From: Datnioides undecimradiatus
Lineage: Eukaryota > Chordata > Actinopteri > Lobotiformes > Datnioididae
DNA: 64,000 nucleotides
Direction of reading: 5' to 3'
Assembly: GCA_008933995.1 (NCBI GenBank)
Contig: WARS01000012.1
Coordinates: 7,821,001-7,885,000 of the forward strand
The notes under the pieces were generated by a model. The model saw nothing but the letters and a program-made list of their open reading frames with translations, ran no database searches and was not told the DNA's origin. This document shows, piece after piece, positions 13,501-27,209 of the stretch (positions within the stretch are counted from its first letter, which is position 1; the number at the start of each line of letters is the position of its first letter). Made by a program: the position numbers and the translations under genes.

Positions 13501-16500
13501 AAGGTTTTGTGTATTTAATTCGTCAGAGGATGTAATAAAGTTTGACTGTGGAATTGCAGAGGTCCAGCAGAGTCATGAGCGTTGGCCTACAGGCCTGAAG
13601 ATCCAGACTTCGACACCAAGCCGTAACTTTATCACTGAACAGACGATCGTTAGTTTCCCCTACTGAGGTCCATCCCTTGTGTGTTCTCCATCAATGTTAC
13701 TGTTTCGCCAACGCACAGCCGCCTTCCAGCCATCTGCTCCTCACACCTCATTCCTTTTTCTCTCACCCTGTCCTCCATCATGCTTTCCCTCTCTGAGGAT
13801 CAAAGTAACACGGAGTGGGTGGACAAATCCATCGGGCTCTTCATCCATCCATTTCTACATGGGGCGAAACATGGCCAGCGTTGGTCCTCCAGGTGGTTCT
13901 AAGTTGTGCTGCAGGCTGGCTTGCACTGCAGTAACACACCTGATTTACTTTACATACATCAACCTATTCAACTTGTCTGCCACATTGACCATCGCTTCCT
14001 GGACAAGTAGGGCCAAAAAAAGCACAACCATCCCCTGCTAATCTCTGTTGGCTTGTAGGACATGCTCTCTTTGAACTGGCTGCACTGAAGCTGGAAGCCT
14101 ACTAGAGACCAGAGTTATTATGTACCCTCCTGAGTCATCCTCTCTTCTATCCACAATTACTGAGAAAAAAGCAGCTTTTTAACCATTCATCTGCTGAGTG
14201 AACATGCTGTCTATGTGGGGACAATACCCACACACCACAAGTGAAGCTCTTGACAGATGTTACTGACACACACTGTGGATGGAGATGTGGTAGATGGTTG
14301 AACATATATAGACATGAATATATGTACAGGAGAGGTACACCCACAGCAATCAAGCACTATGACGTATACACTCATATGTGAAAACGACACATAATTTATT
14401 CAGTGTATATAGTCGCATGCACACACACATGAACACAAATACATGCACACAAACACACAGACATGCACAGAAATGACCGGTCTCTCAAATTAGAGCTGAA
14501 GAGGAGCTGATAAACCGCAGTGGTGCCAGTTATTGACTTATTCAATTTCATCCATCCATACAGTCAAAATCCATCACATTGTTAATGACACAATGAGACA
14601 CATAAAAACTGGGATGTGACAATAGCCTTTTTTAAAGGAACAGGAATAAATGAGAAGTCCTGGTGAATGAAAAATATCTGCTTAAAGAAATCATGACTCA
14701 AACAGAATGAAATACACCCACACTGTCTGACTGAAATGCATCAATATGTGCTCCCTTTCATGCACTGACACACACGCACACGGCGTTCAGAGACACACCG
14801 GAGGAAGACACAGAAATAAACATGCTGCAGAGTCTCCATTCAATAGCCACTTCCGTCCCACAGATATTCACATGCATAGGAAAAATACAAATTTAAGACA
14901 CGCACACACTTGGCGACACACACACACGCACAGAATACATAGCTTATTAGTCTGTCTTTGAAAAGGCACGGCCTCTCAATAGCATCATCTACCTCTCCCC
15001 TCTCTCCATTGTCCTCTCCTCACATCCATAGCCAGCCAATGAATGAGGAAACAGCCGCTACCTGTAAATGAACCACACGCTCCTGTTTCTGGGGCCCAGT
15101 GACGGCCACGAAGAAGAGAGGGAGAGAGAGAAATCTCTCTCTCCGCATCCCCCCATTGCCATGTCCCCCCCTCCTCTCTCTCGCGCGCTCTCCACCACCT
15201 CCTCCTCCTCCTCCCCTCCTCCCTCCTCCTCCCGGTCTTCCAGCGAGAGCTCAGCCAGAGAGAGCCGCGAGAGTGGAGGAGAGAGAGCGAGAGAGGTGGG
15301 GAATGAGAGGGAGAGAGAAAGCGCGATGGTCTGCACCCCGCATACTTCAGACGAGAGAAAGACAATGTGAAAGAAAGAGAGAGAAAGGGAATACCAGCGA
15401 TTATCACAACAGTCAGAGAGTGAATGGTGTATGAGTGTGTGTGCGTCTGCTGGTACATGACAGGAAGAAGGTTTGGTTGCAAAATAGAGGAGATGTGGAG
15501 CTGGATTTGCGGGGTGGGGATGCGGGGGATGGGTATAAATCTAAGGCGACGCAGGGAGAGACAGTGCTTGTATTTGCACATCCACTGACTGGTGTATCAC
15601 AGATATACTAACAGCTGATTCTCACCCTGGATTTATACACACAGACACACACAGACATTTGCAAACTTTCCTCCCTCACTCCCTCCTCTCCTCTTCTCTA
15701 AAGCAGAGCTGTCATCACCACAAAGGCTGACAAACACTCTTCCTCTCTCTATCTCTCTCTGAAATAGTAATTGACATTCTCCCCACAGTGAGGGAACATG
15801 CTCCAGATCACCTTGCTCTTAATTGAGCACCACTTCACCATGGTGCCGCAATTACGCTTAACCAACTTAGCACAGGTAATATAACCCCAGTGGCTGCTAT
15901 TTCCATTTGGAACACAAGCACAGCTGCATTAAAGTGAATGCCTTTTTTGAATGACAGTGAGAGCCGCTCAGCACAAGGGTAATGTCAGCTACAACGTGTA
16001 AGAGGCTGTAAAACCCTGGGGTGGCGACTGGTAAGTCCTTCTCACAAGCCTGGGGACCTAACCAACGCTTGGTGTTTCAGCCTCCTCATGACTCATCAGC
16101 AGGATGATGTATGTACACGCAAAGACACACAAAAAGGCATATTCACGCACACATGTTAACTCTCAAACAAACATGCATAGCTTCATAATACACACTTGCA
16201 GCTGCCCGGGGCTGAGCTGCAGCTTCAGACAGATGCCACGGAGGAGGAGGAATAACCCCCCCACCAACACCACCAACACCATTCATTATGGCATTATTGT
16301 GTTCAGTGTAAACAAGCAGCCAGAGAGGAGAGAGAAGCATGTGGATGGAGGTATCAAAGAGACAAGTGCATTTGTCTGGTGCAGCCAAAAAAGGGGCAAA
16401 GCTGGAAATGACATGGCTGCTCTTTGTGCTTTCAGAGCAGACATGTTCACACGGGGAAACAACAGAGAACAAGTGCTGTTCAGGATCAGCAGAAAACAGA

Positions 16501-19500
16501 CATGCAGCACGCAGGAAGACGTGAAAGCACAATAGGTAAAACAAGTCAGCATGCACACACAAGAACCTCCTGTAACCTGTCAAACAAGAGCGTGTCAACT
16601 GTTTCAATCACCTTGACTGGCCTTACAGGCTTACCCCACAGAGCAGACAGTTCAGTTACTGCCCACACTCATGTGACAATCCACAGCTAGAACTACTGTA
16701 TATCAGAAGCCGCAGTCAGTACTGTTTATTTTAGGTTTAGTACTCCATCTATTTTCTAAACTGCTGTTCTGTTCAGGGTTGCGAGGGACTTGGCCTTGTC
16801 CCAACATACGTTGGCAGAGAAGTTGGGGACAGTTTGACACAAACTTATAGTCACATTTACACATTTCCAGCAGTTTAGACTTTACAGTTCACAAGGCAGC
16901 AGGCCCTTTTTCCTGCAGGACTAAGCTGACAGATTCGGTCATTGCAACTTTTCTTACCTGGGGCCATCAGTGCCATCATATGCTCCGACAGTGACGTTAC
17001 GGAAAAGCTTCCTCTTGGCTTTCTCACTGCGTGTCTCTGCAGAGGCACATGCAGACAAAACACATGCTCAAGTTAAACTTTCAGCTTCCGTCAATGACAC
17101 CTTCTCTGTCTCACTGCAGAAGTGTTGTGTCTTCAGCGAGACACACAAATGAATCTAATATATATACACCCTGTTTCTGTGCCTTGTAAGCAGCATATGG
17201 TTTGCTTGCAGCATGAACAGTGCCACTGTAAAAACAGGAGGCAAATTCATGTCTGTGGCGTACATGTGCCACTGTCTGCTGGGTAAAATGGGCCTGCTGG
17301 TAAACATGTGTGACATGTGCTGAGTGTTACAGTTACTTAAAGGATAAATCCAGCCTGAGGGAGTATGTAACCCATTTATCAGCAGGCCCTTCCTCCAACC
17401 TATGTGTTACTTTCCATGTATCTCATCTGCACCCCACATCCTCACATTGTTAACTTCTTGAGTTTTATCTCAAAACTATCCTGAGACCTGTTTCTCTATA
17501 GAATATCACAAAACCCAAAGGTTCTCTGTCAAACAGGATAAACACTTGCCATGGGCAGAAGAATATTTTAAAATTCAATAGTGAAGTGAAGCTGATTACC
17601 TGATCGATTATCTTTGGAGAGACCTGCTACCTCTTCCACACAGTCTGAAGGAAACCAGCCAGTTCGGCCTTTCACTGTTCCCTCCCAGTATCCCCCCTCT
17701 CCAACACTTAACACTGAGAACCATAGGACAGATAAATCAGAACAAGAAGAATCAAAATCAGGTTTATTGCTGCGTATGTTTACTTATGCATTTGTGTTGG
17801 CATTTAGGTAGATAAACAGATACACATGCAGACATAGATAGAAATTTAATCTGGGTAGTCATTCCATTGTCACAAGCACTCTACCTCTGTCTGTGCACAT
17901 TCCTTGTTTAGCTTTAGCTACAATTTTTAAAATAACAGTGTACAATCCACTGAGAATAAATAGGAACATGTACTGCTTTGTGATGACCGGATGTGTCTGC
18001 AGGTACTTCTCCTCTTTCTTGTTCACAATCCTCTCTTCCCTCATGCACATCTCTTCCTGGCTATTGATGTTTTTGATGCAGTAGCCTACATATTCTTTTC
18101 TGCATCAAACTGTCCTGCAGCTGCACTGGACGTATCTCAGCATCATGTGAAATCATTCATGTGATTAAATGTAAAACAACATGTTTTCAATGTCAAGAGC
18201 TTTTTTCCCCTCATATTTCAACATTTGTCTGTTCAGCCTGTATCTCACCTTTAACTTTGTCCCCTTTGCTGAGCGAGAGCTCTCTGTCTCCACTAGCAGA
18301 GTGGGCGCGAGTGGCCACATAAACCCGCCCTGGCACTGCACTGTACATACGCTTCATCTGACCTCCGCCACTGCCCGCTGAGGTTGCACTACCGAGGGAG
18401 AAGAGAGTGAGAGATATAGAGTGAGAGAGAGAGACTGGCTCTTTGAAAACCGCAAGATAAGAATGTGCTGCACACTGTGTAAAAACAAGTGGGACAAAGT
18501 GAGACGACTTACAGCTTGTCAGGCTACATCAGAGACAGTCAGTCGTTGAGTCATAGATATCAGTCATACCAGCATTAGGAATGCATACTGGAATCTTGTA
18601 TTTACTAACAGTGTCTAGCATTCAGTACATATTGTATGTCAGGTATAAACTATATAAGGTGCTAACAATTTCAACACATTCAATGTACCTCAATTACGTG
18701 CAATAATAATACTTTGAAGAGGACACTATTTTTGTAGTTAGTATGGAAGAAATGAATGTTGGGTAGAAATTTATGACATTTAGTGAACAAAAAATTAGTG
18801 TGACAGTGTTTTGTACTGGTGAATGAACTATGAAATAATGTGGAGGTGGACATCAGTCTGTCTTTCAGTCCATCACTATGGTTCAGACTGAAATATCTCA
18901 ACAGCTATGGAATGCTGTGGCCACCAGTAGTTTCTAAATAAAAAATAATAGTAACAAATATCACCATTGTCATGTCAACTGCCAATATACCTGCAAAACT
19001 AATTTAATGTAGGCTCAGCCTACTTGTGTTTAATGCTAATAAACCAGTGGTAGTATATTAACACCTTAAACTAAGATAGGTGAATATGGTAAAAATCAGC
19101 ATGTAAACATTTGTCACTGTTAGCGTGTTTGCAAGCTGATGTAAGCATTTGCCCCAAGAACAGCTTCATAGCTTCTAGCATGGCTCTAGACTACTGCAAA
19201 ATCTTGTTTATTTCAAAATTGTGGCCACAGCTAGTGCACAACTAGCTCTTCAGTTACTGGTGCTTTGCAGGATAACTATGTCCATCCACACCACACATAA
19301 AACATTTTACATTCTTGCACTTAAAAATAGTATGCAGTATGCAACTGAGACAGAGATAGTAATTTTCCTACATACAGCTGATGGTAATTGGAGATCAGTG
19401 ACCCCTGGCCTCGAAGGACATCATCAGAATAAGAACCCAACTCTCTCCCTCTCTTCATAATGCAGTATACCTTCACAGGCTGCTTACCCCTGCCTCCCTC

Positions 19501-21607
19501 TTGGCTGTCGGTGCCTCTCCTCTGTGTCACTTTGGCCTCCTCTCCCTCTGGACGGGGAGCGAGTACGAGTTCTGGGGCTGCTGGAGCTTCTCATGCCTAT
19601 GGAGGCCCTGCGCTGTCCCTGCAGAAACACAGCAAGTCCCATATAGAGTGTCAAAACTGATCCTGTGACTTACTTTAGGTGAAAGTCTGGAAAAGCAATG
19701 CATAATTAGTTAAGCATATCTAAGATCACAAAGATGAGCAGATGAGCATCAACCTAATGGTCCTCAGTACCTGTCCTGTGTTGGGATTGGTTGCAGCCTT
19801 GTTGGGCGGGGCCAGAGGGTCAGACTGGGACATGGTGTTATCGCTGTTAGCGCGCAGTAGTGGGTGAGAATGAAGTGAGGGGAGAGGCAGAGTGTGGGCG
19901 CTCTCTTTTCGCTTGGGAACGTACTTTGGTGATTCCAAAAAGGGCACTGAAGATGACGTGGCGTTTAAGGGTGAGGGGTGATGAGTGAAAGGAAAGTGAG
20001 GAAGGGCAGTGGGGTTGGATGTGATGGAATAAAATGAAGGGAGAAATCAGGTACATTGTTAGGGGAAAGGAGGGGAGATTATAAGGGCAGATTACAGATT
20101 CAGGAAAGCACAAAGAAAAGCAGATGTCAGGAGTTACTGTAACACATGAAAACCCCCTGAGAAGAGACAGTTTGGCATGAAGGCTTACCTATGTCAGTGT
20201 CTTTGTGGTTTTTGATGATTTCCCCGAGTTCAAAGTGACCAGACATTATAGCTTGCTGCAAACCCAAGAAACAAAATGAGATGTGATTGTTCAGCTTTTG
20301 TGTTGCCATTTCTTGTTTTTTAAGTTGTCTTGGATTTGATATTCACCTGAAAAGGGGTTTGACCATGCTTGTTCTTTGCTTCCTTATTGGCTCCCCTGTA
20401 CAGAAGAACACGGACGCAGCTCTCCTGATCATTCAGAGAGAGAAAGTGATCGGTTAAAACCCTTAGAAAAAATGCATTGCAGTTATTGGGATGATAATTT
20501 CATATAAGGGATCTGCTTCCATACTTGCCTTGTTGTACAGGGCAGAAATGTGAAGTGCAGTGTTCCCTGAGGCATTTTGAGAAGAGGTGTCTGCCCCATA
20601 GAACAGCAGATGCTCCAAGTGCTGGGCAAAGCCATTCTGGCACGCCTTTCAGTGTCAAGAGTGACAGAATTATCCTCAAATTTTCATCGTTAGAAAGTAT
20701 AAAAAGAGACTATTTGAAGCGAGGAGGATGATTTCATGTAGGACTGTTTCAGTGGAGTAGAATGAGTCAGAAAGAGGGGAAGATGAAAGATATTGCAAAA
20801 GATATACAAAGAGAAAGAAGGGGAAATAATATGTCTTACATCCACATTTAGATCCATAATTACTCTTACAGAAAAACAGGTCAGAGCCAATTACATTGCA
20901 CCATAGTGGAAAAGAAAAGAAAACAAAAACAATAAAACAACAGAAATGAGCTTTCAGCAGCCTGTGAGGTTTCCTCATATTTTTCTGCAGGGACTAAAAT
21001 ATCACAAGATATGTACAAAGTAAAGAAAGAAAACACACAGCACGGCAAAACCAAAATAAAATACCATGACAACCGGCTCGCAGCACAAACGCAAATTTAC
21101 CAGAATGTCACGGAGACATAATGCAGGCAATGCACCCGTATCTACAGTAAGAAAGAGATAATATCCAATGCTCTTTCTGAACTGGACTCAGCTTGATGTG
21201 ACCCAGGTTTGAACAGGTTTGAGGAAACTATGTGGCCACTTCACAGTATCTACATTTTTATCATATCTCAACTCTCAGTGCCTTTGCCTTTCAAAGGCTG
21301 GAGGGTATGATGAGATGGGAGGATGAAGGGTACCTTATGTATTTCTTCCATTCCAAACTCCTCTTCATCCCTGTGCTATGGAGAGAGAGAAGGAGGGGAG
21401 GAAGGAGAGAGAATGGAGAGACGAGTGAGGCAGGCACAGAGGGGGGTGAGAAAATGCAGAGAGAGACTGAAGGTGATTGTACGAGACGTCAACCACGGAC
21501 ATAAAAGGTGGAAATGTTGGTGCATTGCTTAAGTTTAAATGAAGAAAGACGACGACCAGAGATGTTTCACATGAAAATATGAAAGGAAACCAGGAAACCG
21601 TAGAGGA

Positions 21608-21665
<58 letters not shown>

Positions 21666-24600
21666 GTTTATATTTGTTTTTTATTTAATTAAATCTAAAC
21701 CTAAAATCTGTAACTGTCCACTGGTACCTGATGAGACTCATCCCAGCCATTCTCATCCCTCGTCCCCAGCTTGGCCCTGTAGTACAGCAATGTCTCACAG
21801 CAGGAAGTGTCGCCCCCTGTCAGTACAGTGTGGTACAGTGGGGTCAAGCCACAGCGGTCTCTGTAGTTTGGAGAAGCTCCAAGAGACAAGAGAACCTGGC
21901 AAGACAAAAGGAAGGTGTTACTTATCAAATGTGTATATTTATATATGAAAAAGCTGAGAAAGAACATTTAATGCAGGATTGGCAAAGTCATTTCAAGGTC
22001 ATTAGAGACTTGAGTATGTTTGGATGTCTGCAACCGTAATTCAAAGGCCTTACCAGCAGCCCAGCGTGATTGTGAGCCCTGACAGCTTTGTGCAACGCTG
22101 TCAGGCCGTCTCTATTTCTAAAATCCAAATGAGCGCCGCCCTGAACCAGCACCCTGATGCCCTCCACCGGCAGGCCTGACTGCACGGCCAAAGAGAGCGG
22201 GGTCTCTAAGCCACAGATGAGGGAATGGGTCAGGGAGGATGGCAGTGAGAAGCAAAATCAACCCTTTAAATACTACAAATATAATATCATCACTTAATAA
22301 GACTTCAAAGAGTGAATCTATGTAAATCATGAATAACGTAATTTCCACAGAGAGGCGAAACACAGGGTTAACTCACCTCCAGTGTCAGGGTCATGAAAAT
22401 TTGGATCAAGACCCTTCTCAAGGACTTTTGCCATTTTATCTATTGTCCCAGTCTGAATGTAATCCAGGAACTTCTTCAGACTGGCCTGAGAGGGGTAGGA
22501 GAGGGATGAAACAGATAACAGTGAGTAGAAACAAATACTCCTCAGCAGCATGTTCATCAGATGTGAGGTGAAATACCTTGGTGCTGAGTTTGGAGAGAGC
22601 CTTTTCATCCAGATTTGTCTGTTTATAAACTCTGGTTTTGTACCTAAACTGAAGGCAAGAAAAAAAAAGATGTGTGAAAACTGTGATTCATCATACTGCA
22701 ACACACCTCAGTTTAACAGTTTATCTGTTTGTTCATTAGTGATAGTGCACATCGAAGAAATTACAGAAAGATTTGTATTTGTCTGCTTGTCAATCTGTGT
22801 TTTAGATGGTGTTTTACAGTCCGAACAATCTTTTTTTTTGAAGCAGATAAACAAAGCAGGTAATCGATTCAATGAACGCTGGCTTGAGCTTTTGGGGCAA
22901 ATAGTTAAATTTAGTTAAGTTCAGCATTGCAGCTTTAAAGCACAAACAGCACCATTACTCTTGTTAACTGCAGCTAAACTCTCACCCTATTTCCAGAAAT
23001 TTGCCCTCCCACTCAAAGTCTTTTTGGAACCGCTCCATGATATATGTCTTTAAGATATAATTATATGGACAGATTCACTGTTTGAACTAGACTGAAATGT
23101 GTGTGTGCAGGAGTATTTTGCCTTTTTTCATTTGATTGGGTAATAAATTTTGAAACTGTAATAACTGGTTTTTACCTGTTAATCAGTTCCTGATGATAAC
23201 AAAAAGATGTAAATATTTCATTTACTCATATTTGTCATGAAGCTTACCTTTATAGTTAATGAAAGTGCCTGTCAAGTCAATACATTTCTTTGTAAAAAAG
23301 CAAGTGAATTAATGGTGATTATTTATTTTAATGGTGATTAAATCTCTTTTACCAGCCAGATTCAGTATCTAGTGCAGTTTTTCTTTAACACCAGCCAGCA
23401 CTACATGTCCTTATAAGGCTACGTGCATCACAGGATCTGACATACTGTATAGTCCTACATTTCAAAATATTACTAACTCAAAGATAATATATTCTGACAG
23501 GCTATTTAAACACCTATATCATGGTAAAAGGTGACCAGAACCTAAAAAAAAAATGTTTAATGTAGAGTATTCCTACATGTGATTTAAAGTTTAGGAGCTT
23601 TTTGTTGCAGGAATAAAAATCTGGTGGTGAAATCATAAACTAAAATATGGTCTGGAGAACCAGCCTTGAGTCATAAACATCCTTCAACAGATGAGTAAAC
23701 CAAGTTCAGGTGGGTTTGCTTTCCACCTCCTCTTTGAATGGAAGACCACGTCAATGAACACTGAATGTGCTGTCTCCACATCAGTGCTGTTCTGTGACGG
23801 CAAGCAAACCATTTACAGACGGAGGAGTGTAGAGCTGAGAGGAGGAGTCTAAGCTCCCATCTAGCAGCTGATGGTTGAGCTGAACTGAACTACACACTGC
23901 ACCTCAGACCATCAGAGAGCAGCTATGTCAAGCATCAGAGATGCATTTAGCTAGGATAAAGAAACGTATCTGTCCAAATGCTTATAATAAAATAGATATA
24001 ACAGACTTATTAGAAAGTGATGTTCACACTGTGGGTTCACAGTAACAGTATCCAGAAACGACCCTATAACAGTGGATACTGTCGTTTAAGCACATACGTG
24101 ATTCAAGATGGCAGTACTCATGTTATAAATACATGCACTTATGGAGCAGTGAGATACATTCTGCTGTGGGGCAGAATTTAGTTACAAGGCCTCATCAGCA
24201 CACAGACATGTCCTCATCTGGAACCTTGACAAGAATGTAAATACCCTGGTTTGAAGCCAAACGCTGAGTGCAGGATACTCTTTCAGCCCCACCCAGTTCA
24301 TCAACATGTACAGCAGCTGGACCACCAGAGGGCACTGTGAGATAATTGTTTCACAGCATGACAACTTCACACTGATGTCGTCACACAGGCCACTTTTTTA
24401 AAGGTGGAGAAATGTCATTTCGTTTGCATGTTACTTGATGTAAGCTATGCTTGGTGGATACTATGTTTTTCAAGATTTGTTTACAATGTATTAACTGAAT
24501 GTGGCATGCCAATTAAAAAAAAATAAATCTGAGTGATTTATCTGATCAACTGTAGAACATCCACTGTAGTTTTTACTTAGTTTTGAGCACTTGAATTTTG

Positions 24601-26990
24601 AATTTTTGAATTTTGAAGTATGTAATTATATCATCAACTTACAGAAACTGCAATGACAAAAACAAGTACGTTAGCTGACCAACGGCATTTTTGCCGTATT
24701 TTCCTGAAGACAACTAAAGAGAATATATATATTTTAGACTTTAACTATGACAACCTTTAGGCCAACAAGCAAAGACATAAAATAAAAGTAAATAAAAGTG
24801 TTTCCTCCACAACATTGTTGTTCCAGGCAGTGTGGAAACTTTCTGAAACAGCATTTTAAATAAATTTTGGAAATGAAATGGCAACCAATTTATAGTAAAC
24901 AGGTAACTGTAAAGATAAAGCATTAAAAACACAAATATTCAAATAATTCCTAATTCAAACTCTTCACCCATAGCTGGTCAATTGTATCAGTGGGGATGCT
25001 GGTATTACGGCAATACCTTGGACCTGTAAATAGTCACAGTCCTGCCATTTCCACCTTCATACCTCCAGATAAGGCACCCCTTTCTCAAAGGACTGTGAGT
25101 AGTCTCGCAGGACCCGCTCCTCCTCCAGGAACTTGGCGTCCCGTCCGTCTCCAGCCGGCTGGAAGAGGCCATAGTTGTAGACATCCCACAAAGACTCACT
25201 GAGGGAGCAGATGATCTGCTGCTTCGCATTCCACACCGTGCTGTCCAGATCAAACTGGAGACACCTCTGAAAGACACAGAGAGAGAGCACAGGGCAGCAT
25301 GGAGGTCAGAGGACTCAGAGGTGGAGATGTTCTCTCATCTACACCTCTACACCTTGCATATATGAAGAAATGTTCATATATTCAATCACACCTCACTGTG
25401 ATACTCCACTACAAGTAAAATCTGTACTCATTCTGTAGAAAACAATGCCCTTTGTCAGTGATCAACTATTATATATGATTTTTAGTTTGCATTACTGCTG
25501 CACTCATTTGTTGTATTTTACATGCAAAACATAGCTTTACATTGTAGCTAGTTTTATATTTAATACTAATGTTACTAAGAACAAGCTAACAGTCAGTTAG
25601 CTGCATGTATAACTGTTGCTAGTTATTTTAAGATTTTACAAATACCTATGATGCAAATATAATACAATGTTTCAGATTGAGATGAAGTACTGCTGAATGT
25701 CAACGAGTTACAACATTAAAAAGCTGGTCACATGTATAGTAATATACAGGCAATCATATATGATGATGTAACACACTGACAGATGCCATTCTGCATAGAT
25801 GACTTTTCCTGATAATAATTCTGTACTGCAACTTAAGTTTGAATTATTATTTTTAAAATAATGTGATAATTCTTCTTTTACTGAAGTAAACTGTCCTAAC
25901 ACTTCTTTAAGTGCTTTATTATGAAGCTGAAGCTTTTTAGCTGAAGCTTTTCTCTGATCTGATTCTTTTATTCTTTCCTTCAAGAAACAAGCTCATTTCT
26001 GCCTCTACAGCCACCACTTCTGCAAGTTGTGTTGTATGACCTATCTTATGTGCAAACCTGCACTTAATTATATTTATACACACAATTTCCACCACATTTA
26101 GTCTGTTTGCTTAAATATCTAGCCATTTTATTTTTATGGCTTAATAATGTAGCATGATGGTTTTAACATCAAGTGGTGAATGATGAATGCATGTGGTGTG
26201 TGCAGAATATGAATGTCTTACTCTTAAATAATTAATCATCTGTCATATTCATGGAAATAAGAAGTCTTATGCTGTCCTTATAGTCTGTGCTGTCAGGGTA
26301 TTTGAGTCAAGCTCACATCTATTTTCATACCAGTTTATCTTCTTACCCCGTTCACAGAAGTAAAGATTCTATACTGGGATAAAAATTTCCCTTTTCGTTA
26401 TTTTCCTCTTTGATCTCTGCATGCATTATGTTAGATTTGTGCAAAAATCTAGAAGAGAAAGAACAAAATAGTCTGAGAGAAAAGCTCCTTTGCCTCTTTC
26501 TATGTGTGTGTGTGATACACCAGAGGCTCATAGGCCACAATGAAAAAAATACGCATGTGGTACGCCTAACTAGATTTCACAGTGATTTGTGCACTGCCCA
26601 TTTCCTCATATTATTCCAATTTTTTGCATTTCCACAGGAAGACCATCTTTTTTTGCCCTTTTCTTATTAAAGTTTGGAGCCAGAGGACAAAGCTGACCGG
26701 GAGTAGGGCTTTAACAACAACACTGTGAGGTCTGAATGAGACGTATGCATCCATGATACTGTTCCATCCCAGAGAACTGTAAGTAAAATTGCACAGCTCA
26801 GCACACTTTCATGTCCCCTCTGCCCCCCTGGAGTCCCCACCACCTACAGCCCCCACCCCCCACACTAGGTTGCACTATTTGATAGTGTAGCCAACTCTAT
26901 TGGCATGGCAACCAGTTCATTAGTGAAGGCAGGCACCCGTTGCCGTAGCAATGTCTTGGTGGTCCCTGGGAGGTAAACCACATGATGAGG

Positions 26991-27042
<52 letters not shown>

Positions 27043-27148
27043 ATATGTGTGTATGTGCATGCATATAAGTAAGTTGTAAAGTATATGTGTGAGTCTGTGT
27101 GTTCTTATGGGAGTGAAATTGTGCAGACTAGTGCATATATTTCATAAA

Positions 27149-27209
<61 letters not shown>

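Larger units (their letters stand above)
11869..16957. other. shank1 5.1-kb intron between SH3 and PDZ regions
   Basis: The flanking exons join in phase (AG|T, Ser), so no coding exon need be missing. The intron holds a CpG- and GA/CT-rich patch at about 15090-15350, with a perfect 11-bp-arm inverted repeat at 15121-15144. TATA-like octamers facing opposite ways lie near 15533 (plus) and 15635 (minus). A degenerate interspersed repeat lies at 16744-16840. SHANK genes are known to use internal promoters, so the patch could be one, but nothing in the sequence proves it. The open frames across 14985-15581 are low-complexity products of the GA/CT run. Confidence 0.5.

Noticed and set aside
13575-13625. 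tRNA-like stretch with a B-box-like GACTTCGACACC
   Set aside because: No matching A box at proper spacing and no cloverleaf; at best a tRNA-derived SINE remnant, not supported.
14985-15581. Frames of 92-198 codons on both strands rich in Arg/Glu/Ser
   Set aside because: Products of a GA/CT low-complexity run; all frames stay open because the repeat lacks stops. No exon of shank1 is missing between the flanking exons.
23820-23970. Possible 5' UTR and short ATG ORF at about 23,924 on the plus strand
   Set aside because: The frame stops after nine codons and it lies within a shank1 intron; no supporting signals.
27000-27205. Tandem array resembling a CRISPR
   Set aside because: It is a simple TG dinucleotide repeat with no spacers.
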